In this document: positions 58,201 to 64,000 of the stretch, one piece after another | Layout: each line of letters starts with the position of its first letter | How positions within the stretch are numbered: position 1 is the first letter of the stretch | Assembly (NCBI RefSeq): GCF_000004195.4 | Contig: NC_030683.2 | Coordinates: 6,286,345 to 6,350,344, forward strand | Origin: Xenopus tropicalis | Lineage: Eukaryota > Chordata > Amphibia > Anura > Pipidae | Direction of reading: 5' to 3' | Length of the DNA stretch: 64,000 nt | The notes under the pieces: model-generated | Seen by the model: the letters and a program-made list of their open reading frames with translations, nothing else | What the model was told of the DNA's origin: nothing | Database searches by the model: none | Translations under genes and position numbers: made by a program

Positions 58201-59498
58201 ATTTTTGCCTATATAACTATATTGAAAACATTTTCTGGCAGGGGTAAGGGAGCCTTATGCTAAATTCAGCCCCAGCTGAGGCCTTTTGAGTTGGGGGATA
58301 CAAGGTAAAACAGAGCAAAATGGCAACAGTAACATTATATCTCTCTTGTGGCCCTTAAGCTGGTACAACTCCCAGCACCCCCTAAAATCTCAATTCCCCA
58401 GGCACTGTCACAACTAGAGATAATATAGTAATAATGATCATTGCTGGACAGATGAACTCCAATGGAAACGCACTATGTGCACCGAGGCCATTTTTCTTTT
58501 CGCAGAGTATCAGGTAACTGCCAGCCATGCTCTATAGGTGTTTCCTAAAGGGACAATTGGGCTTTAAAATGACGCCCAGGTACGAAAAATGATTCTGCTA
58601 CATATTCCAAGTAAAATATGCCGTATGTGTAGACTTTCCATTCTCATAGCGTGAGCAGCAGTGTGGGAGATGCCAGTCTGCTTTGCTTATATTATATGGG
58701 AACTGAGCAGCACATATATGCAACATCATATGAAATAGGTTTCCTTCTATGAGAAGCTCGACAGCCCATTCAATTATACATCACAGGTTACAGATACCTC
58801 GGCTCCCTAGGTTCCACGTGCAATAGCAGCCATTATTCAGAATCAGCAGTAGTGAAAGCAGCTATGGCTGCACCATATCACCCCAACAGTAGTGAAATGA
58901 GCTAATGGAGAAATAAAGCTTAACAAAGTAGCTACCCATATAGTTACATTAGCAGCAGCCCAGAGCCTACTGAGCACGTGCAGTGCCACTGACACACAAA
59001 AGATGGCCTAACAAGATCCAAGATGGGGAGCTGCTGGGGGCAACCCTAATGACCTGGACCTGTTATAGGGCTGCTGCACCTCTGGGCTGGTACAGTAAGT
59101 GGAGTTTGTAAAATAAACCATGTCTACAGTGTTTTGCCATTCATGAAATAAGATTTGATATCTGTTATAAAACTCTACACATGAAATGCCAAACATGAGC
59201 AATGAACAGTACTAACAGCGGGTGTAATTCAGCACACAGATATCTCTTTATGTAAGTGTAAATAACCCAGTGGATACTTGGGCAGTAGTACTTTGGCGAA
59301 TAACCCCAGTGGTTGCTGACTGAGTGCAAAGTCCATTCAAGCATTGAGTATGTTGGATAAATATCCCAGGTTTGCGGTGTTCATGCTTCTTATAGTGGAG
59401 TGAAAAAGCAAGAGATGTAGAAATGTTCCAAACGCATGCAGCTAAACTCAATTCCAACCCACGTCGTCAAGTTCATCTTTCTTCCCAAAAGCGGGCGC
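58201..59498 (-). other. BAG3 downstream region, includes probable 3' UTR
   Basis: This is the sequence after the BAG3 stop codon in the direction of transcription. I did not find a canonical AATAAA on the minus strand close to the stop, so the transcript end cannot be placed. No other gene is seen. Confidence 0.45.
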
Positions 59499-60287
59499 CT
59501 AGTGTCCCACCGAACTGGCCGCAGGTTCCATTTGCGCGTTTTGCGTCGCTCCACTACTTCTGTACACTGTGTTATCTACATCCATGGAATCTTGCGAGCC
59601 GCCAGCCGAGTCCGAACCCTGGCTACACTGGGAGTTCTCGGACGCTTTCTGTTCCAGTATTTCCAGAACTTTCTGGACTTTTCTGACACCATCCCTTCTT
59701 GCCTGACGCACATCTACTCGCCCTTCAGGATCTACCGAATCCAGAGCCAGCAGCACTTTTGTGAGATCTTCCTCCAGTATCAAATAAGCTTTCTCATTTT
59801 TGCGGCCCCGAAAGCCAGTGACGGCTTGCTCCATGGGCTTTATTCGCTCCAAGATCCTCTCGACCTGAAGGACACCGGGGTGTTTGTGTTGAGGTTCTGG
59901 CACTTCTGCTGCCTTCTCGGGGGCTGGTTCCTGTGGAACAGGTGGAACTTCTGGAGGGGGCATTGGAACAGGGGAGGGAACAGGTATTACTTCTGGAGGG
60001 GGCATTGGAACAGGGGCAGGAACAACAGGTATTACTTCTGGAGGAGGCATTGGAACAGGGGCAGGAACAACAGGTATTATTTCTGGAGGGGCCATTGGAA
60101 CAGGGGCCGGAACCTTCTCCTCTTCCCTTGTTGGAGCTGCTGTTGGCGGAGGGGACTTACAGACTTTCTCCTGTAGAAGTACTTGTATGGGGATTTGCCC
60201 TTGAAGCTGATCCCTGGTTGGAGAAGTTGGTTTGTTCTCTGCTGGAGGCTTTGGTGAAGACTCTCGTGGCTGAGGTATCTGATGGAC
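59499..60287 (-). CDS. bag3: BAG3 last coding exon: proline-rich region and BAG domain
   Basis: This terminal exon encodes 262 residues and a TAG stop at 59501-59499. The acceptor is ttgaattcag, with ag at 60289-60288, in phase 0. Residues 1-64 include a GQIPIQV word like human GHIPIQV. Residues 60-118 are a proline-rich repeat ([15 protein letters not shown] units). Residues 136-214 (59643-59882) form the BAG domain, [20 protein letters not shown] to [15 protein letters not shown], with the nearly invariant [11 protein letters not shown] and [14 protein letters not shown]. The BAG domain binds the HSC70/HSP70 ATPase domain and promotes nucleotide exchange. The C-terminal tail after it is short and Ser/Gln-rich. 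BAG3 directs misfolded clients to selective autophagy and is important in muscle. Exons 1-2 with the WW domain lie beyond the right edge. Confidence 0.97.
   Translation of the reverse strand, partial: VHQIPQPRESSPKPPAENKPTSPTRDQLQGQIPIQVLLQEKVCKSPPPTAAPTREEEKVPAPVPMAPPEIIPVVPAPVPMPPPEVIPVVPAPVPMPPPEVIPVPSPVPMPPPEVPPVPQEPAPEKAAEVPEPQHKHPGVLQVERILERIKPMEQAVTGFRGRKNEKAYLILEEDLTKVLLALDSVDPEGRVDVRQARRDGVRKVQKVLEILEQKASENSQCSQGSDSAGGSQDSMDVDNTVYRSSGATQNAQMEPAASSVGH
59934..60110 (-). repeat. coding tandem repeat in BAG3 proline-rich region
   Basis: Four consecutive 14-15-residue units, [19 protein letters not shown], are encoded by 42-45-bp DNA repeats (plus strand ggaggaggcattggaacagg). Unlike the non-coding arrays, unit lengths are multiples of 3. 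The region corresponds to the PXXP-rich stretch that in other vertebrates can bind SH3 proteins and dynein. Confidence 0.85.
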
Positions 60288-61032
60288 CTGAATTCAATTT
60301 AATACACAACAGTAACAGCAGATCAGTATTTATCATGAGCCACAGATTATTGGACTTTATATCAAATATCTGCTAGAGCCATAATCTGGTAAACTATAAC
60401 TATAAACTGGATAACTACTGGATACTGCTAAAAACCACTCTAGTTCTGCATCTGGTGGGATGCAGGTTTATTTCTCTCCCCCTAAAGAATCTTGCCAAAT
60501 TATAATATATATATCAGTAAATATTGCCCTTTTACATCCTTTCCCTTGAGCCGCCATTTAGTGATGGGCTGTGTGCTCCCTCAGAGATCAGCTGACAGGA
60601 AGTGATGCAGTTCTAACTGTAACAGGAAGTAGTGTGGGAGCAAAAGGCAGAACTCTGCCCATTCATTGGCTGATGGGGCCTAGCATGTATGTGTGCCTTG
60701 GCTTGTTTGTGTGCACTGTGAATCCTATGATCCCAGGGGGCGGCACTTAGTACGTAAAATGGCAGTTTCCTATTTAGGATTACCCAATGGCACATACTGC
60801 TAAACAAGTATATTTATATGAAAATGGTTTATTTAGATGAATCAGGGTTTTACATATGCAATGTAGTAATGGGCATTTGACATAAGGGAGGTGCACTGCG
60901 GATAAAAATAATAATGCAAAGGGCAAAACAGGGCAATTGGTGCCAGTTTTATTGCATTTTACACCCCCCAGTAAGCAAGTAAGCCATTGGTTTCTCTGTC
61001 TCTAAGCATTACTATGGCAGTGAGGGACTTAC
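60288..61032 (-). other. bag3: BAG3 intron 3 (745 bp)
   Basis: The intron has donor gtaagt (61032-61027) and acceptor ag at 60289-60288. Most of it is a family B MITE (60470-60850). Confidence 0.92.
60470..60850. mobile_element. MITE family B copy, inverted, in BAG3 intron 3
   Basis: It matches 3745-4188 in reverse complement, with gagccgccatttagtgatgg and ggattacccaatggcacata. It makes up about half of the intron. Confidence 0.8.
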
Positions 61033-61401
61033 GTGAGGCTTCTCCATGGCATGCAGCACTTTGATAGTTGCAGGTGACTGAGAAAGATTGTGGACGGGTG
61101 AGCCTTCTCTACTTGATGTTGGTTTGGCTGTGGTTCTGGTAGACTGGACCGGTACTGGCCTTGAGTCCCTCTCATCTTGAATTTTGTGAAACACTGGATA
61201 ATGCGTCTGGTAATCGACTGTTCCTTGTGGGTAATGATTCTTCGGGCGCGTCTGGAAAGCCTGTGATGGAGGCCGCGGTGCATTTCCCTCATGGAGTACA
61301 GGGATAGGGATATAGCCACGCGGCAGCGGGTAACTCCCAGCGCTTTGTCTACTGGGGGACTGAGAGAGGTGGCTCTGTGACTCTGCGATCGATGGAGGGG
61401 G
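61033..61401 (-). CDS. bag3: BAG3 coding exon 3 with IPV motif
   Basis: The 369-bp exon encodes 123 residues in phase 0 at both ends. The acceptor is ttctccttgcag, ending at 61402, and the donor is CAC/gtaagt. The translation starts PPPSIAESQSHLSQSPSRQS and ends IKVLHAMEKPH. It contains LPRGYIPIPVLHEG, the second IPV motif, which in BAG3 binds small heat-shock proteins such as HSPB8 and HSPB6. It also has NHYPQGTVDYQTHYPVFHKI and SSREGSP, both matching vertebrate BAG3. Ser-Pro sites (QSPS, EGSP) resemble the 14-3-3/phosphorylation region. The exon is followed in mRNA by the BAG-domain exon. Upstream intron 2 is crowded by an amplified MITE that starts only about 36 bp from the acceptor. Confidence 0.96.
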
Positions 61402-61437
61402 CTGCAAGGAGAATACAGTGCTTTCAGATATGAGTTA

Positions 61438-62340
61438 AGCATCTCAGTGCATTGTGTCTGAGCTTTCAGCCAGCGCTACACATTAGACCTGCTTTCAGCT
61501 AACCTATTGTTTCTCCTACTCCCATGTAACTGGAGGAGTCCCAAGCCGGACTTGGATTTCTTACTATTGAGTGCTATTCTGATACCTACTGGGAGCTGCT
61601 ATCTTGCTCCCTTCCCATTGTTCTGCTGATTGGCTGCTGGGGGTGAGGGGGGGGATATCACTCCAACTTGCAGCGCAGCAGTAAAGTGTGCCTGAGTCTG
61701 AGCTTTCAGAAGGAGCCAGCGCTACACATTAGACCTGCTTTCAGCTAACCTATTGTTTCTCCTACTCCCATGTAACTGGAGGAGTCCCAAGCCGGACTTG
61801 GATTTCTTACTATTGGGTGCTATTCTGATACCTACTGGGAGCTGCTATCTTGCTCCCTTCCCATTGTTCTGCTGATCGGCTGCTGGGGGTGAGGGGGGGG
61901 ATATCACTCCAACTTGCAGCGCAGCAGTAAAGTGTGCCTGAGTCTGAGCTTTCAGAAGGAGCAACGCTACACATTAGAACTGCTTTCAGTATTGTTTCTC
62001 CTACTCCCATGTAACTGGAGGAGTCCCAAGCTGGACTTGGATTTCTTACTATTGAGTGCTATTCTGATACCTACTGGGAGCTGCTATCTTGCTCCCTTCC
62101 CATTGTTCTGCTGATCGGCTGCTGGGGGTGAGGGGGGGGGGATATCACTCCAACTTGCAGCGCAGCAGTAAAGTGTGCCTGAGTCTGAGTTTTCAGAAGG
62201 AGCCAGCGCTACACATTAGAACTGCTTTCAGCTAACCTATTGTTTCTCCTACTCCCATGTAACTGGAGGAGTCCCAAGCCGGACTTGGATTTCTTACTAT
62301 TGAGTGCCATTCTGATACCTACTGGGAGCTGCTATATTAT
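61438..62340. repeat. family A MITE, tandemly amplified (3-4 units of about 241-247 bp)
   Basis: The segment from gcctgagtctgagctttcag through gaggagtcccaagccggact to gcgcagcagtaaagtgt repeats at about 61445, 61689, 61936 and 62177. The same segment is single-copy in the MITE at 2273-2824. The array lies in BAG3 intron 2 next to the exon 3 acceptor. Confidence 0.9.
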
Positions 62341-62881
62341 ATAAGTGTATAAGTGCAAGGTCTGGGCTCCTTTGCATTTCTTCTTTATGTAGCAAAAAAA
62401 AAAAAACCCTCTGTGCATATCGCTCTGTGCATTATATACACCTATATTGTGTATATAATGCACAGAGCGACGCTTAATGCAGCTCCCAGGAGTACCAAGG
62501 GCTTGCCAAGGAATAAATCTTGGGAGCGCTGGAGGCAGAAAGCCACGTGCTGAGGCAGCTATTTACACAGCGGGGGTCACGGGATGAGAAAAAAACTGCT
62601 TACGGATTAAAAAGGTTTTTACTCCTTATGTTTAACATTTAGTATGACTGTATACTGGGATATTATCAGATAATCTGCAATTATTTTACCTATATAAAAA
62701 CATAGGTAATGGGGAAACAATATTCTTCCACTAAAATGGATTAATATATATACAAAGCACTATAATTAGCACTATATGTATGAACTAACATACAAATATT
62801 TACATTCTAAAGGGAAACTAACATTACAATAAATAATTCCCTAGACTGCAGTAGACATTTAATAATCTTTCTCATTACTCA
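62341..62881 (-). other. BAG3 intron 2, includes a 49-bp hairpin
   Basis: At 62421-62469, cgctctgtgcattatataca c returns perfectly after a 7-base loop (21-bp arms). It follows an A run at 62393-62406. The rest is AT-rich and featureless. Confidence 0.6.
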
Positions 62882-63060
62882 TTTAGGGTGAAGACACACA
62901 GAGCTACTAGTAGCAGCTACTAAAAAAGACAATGCTGATAATTTATTTACTGATAATTGTCTCTACGTGTGTTTAGCAGAGGCAATTCTCAGTACTGTCT
63001 ATGGCAGGGGATTTTCTGGAGTTCAATAGCCTTGAAAAAGTAGCTGCTACTAGTAGCCCA
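62882..63060. mobile_element. foldback MITE family F, short copy
   Basis: It starts ttagggtgaagacacacaga and returns as aaagtagctgctactagtag. It lacks the last bases of the right terminus. Confidence 0.78.
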
Positions 63061-63070
63061 GTGTGCCCAG

Positions 63071-63973
63071 TGTTTGGCCAATCTGGCTGATTGGACAGTG
63101 TATGCCCAGCTTTGGAGCAAGAAAATGAGTCCAGCGCTCACAGCAGGATTGTGTTATTTGCAGCAGGAAAAAGCTAGATTGAGAGATTCAACATTTAGGG
63201 CTGTGACAGACGGGGAGATTAGTCGCCGTGCAACAAATCTCCCTTGTTGCGGGCGACAACGTGTGTTTTAGCAGAGGCAATTCTCAGTATTGTCTATGGC
63301 AGGGGATTTTCTGGAGTTTAGTAGCCTTGAAAAAGTAGCTGCTACTAAGTAGCTCTGTGTGTCTTCACCCTTAAGGGCTGTGACAGGGAGATTTGTCGCC
63401 TGGTGACAAATCTCCCTTGTTGCGGGCGACTAATCTCCCTGAAATGCCATCCCACTGGCTAGAATGTAAATCGCCGGTGGGATGGCATATGTGGCGTGGC
63501 AATTTGCCGAAGTTGCCTTGGGAGGAAACTTCGATGATTTCGGCGCTACGTATGCCATCCCACCAGGATTTACATTCTAGCCAGTGGGATGGCATTTCAG
63601 GGAGATTAGTCGCCCGCGACAAGGGAAATTTTGTCACCAGGCGACTCATCTCCCCGTCTGTCACAGCCCTTACGGGTGAAGACACACAGAGCTACTTAGT
63701 AGCAGCTACTTTTTCAAGGCTACTAAACTCCAGAAAATCCCCTGCCATAGACAATACTGAGAATTGCCTCTGCTAAAACACACGTTGTCGCCCGCAACAA
63801 GGGAGGTTTGTTGCGCGGAGACTAATCTCCCGTCTGTCACTGCCCTTAATGTTGAATCTCTCAACCTAGCTTTTTCCTGCTGCAAATAACACAATCCTGC
63901 TGTGAGCGCCGGACTCAATTTTCCTGCTCCAAAGCTGGGCATACACTGTCCAATCAGCCAGATTGGCCAAACA
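63071..63973. mobile_element. 0.9-kb nested palindrome: inverted arms around a palindromic family I MITE
   Basis: The left arm 63071-63372 (tgtttggccaatctggctga to gtgtgtcttcacccttaa) recurs inverted at 63671-63973 with few differences. Each arm contains F-family sequence interrupted by a partial I-family end (gggctgtgacagacggggag). Between the arms, 63373-63670 is itself a palindromic I-family MITE (agggctgtgacagggagatt to tctgtcacagccct). It lies in BAG3 intron 2 at the window edge. Confidence 0.88.
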
Positions 63974-64000
63974 TTAGCAAAACAAACAGAAATGAAGAGC

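Noticed and set aside
59423..60376. Plus-strand ORFs of 246 and 147 codons over BAG3
   Set aside because: They are antisense shadows of the BAG3 terminal exon, whose minus-strand translation contains an unmistakable BAG domain.

Overview
This is a eukaryotic, vertebrate window, very probably from a frog of the genus Xenopus. It holds parts of two neighbouring genes, both on the minus strand: the last two coding exons of BAG3 (61401-61033 and 60287-59499) and the first three coding exons of INPP5F/SAC2 (42093-41997, 11786-11706 and 1838-1702). Each exon has consensus splice sites and matching phase, and the translations agree with the known vertebrate proteins. The order BAG3 then INPP5F on one strand matches my memory of human chromosome 10q26. 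Xenopus is inferred from the dense set of TTAA-flanked, hAT-like and long palindromic MITEs, which resemble families abundant in that genus. The species cannot be decided from the window.

Layout from high to low coordinates, the direction of transcription: BAG3 intron 2 (61402-64000) holds a nested 0.9 kb palindrome and a tandemly amplified MITE. BAG3 exons 3 and 4 follow. The 17.4 kb intergenic region (42094-59498) carries a 112-bp array, a 51-bp array with higher-order structure, a dead Tc1-like transposase gene, a 52-bp array, a 130-bp array and a short CpG-containing promoter next to INPP5F. INPP5F intron 1 is about 30.2 kb (11787-41996). It begins with a 2.6 kb, 40-bp minisatellite that runs into the exon 1 splice donor, followed by at least ten more arrays and dozens of MITEs. 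Intron 2 (1839-11705) and the start of intron 3 (below 1702) have the same character.

By my tally roughly a third of the window is tandem repeat, in some 17 arrays with units from about 31 to 245 bp. Many arrays sit inside or against a recognisable MITE, so transposon insertion followed by internal tandem amplification looks like the main process shaping the locus. Long ORFs in the arrays (up to 908 codons) follow from repeat composition and are not annotated as genes. The most unusual features are: the 40-bp array, open in all three sense frames and in one frame continuous with the INPP5F start codon; an inverted, Penelope-like or retrozyme-like structure at 21.4-23.8 kb, with hammerhead-like motifs there and at 15.7 and 26.3 kb; an inverted minisatellite at 37.3-38.4 kb; and nested palindromes at 24.2 and 63.1-64.0 kb.

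Functionally, BAG3 is a co-chaperone linking HSP70 and small heat-shock proteins to selective autophagy, and INPP5F is an endosomal phosphatidylinositol 4-phosphatase. The sequence shows no operon-like or direct functional coupling; their adjacency is conserved vertebrate synteny.
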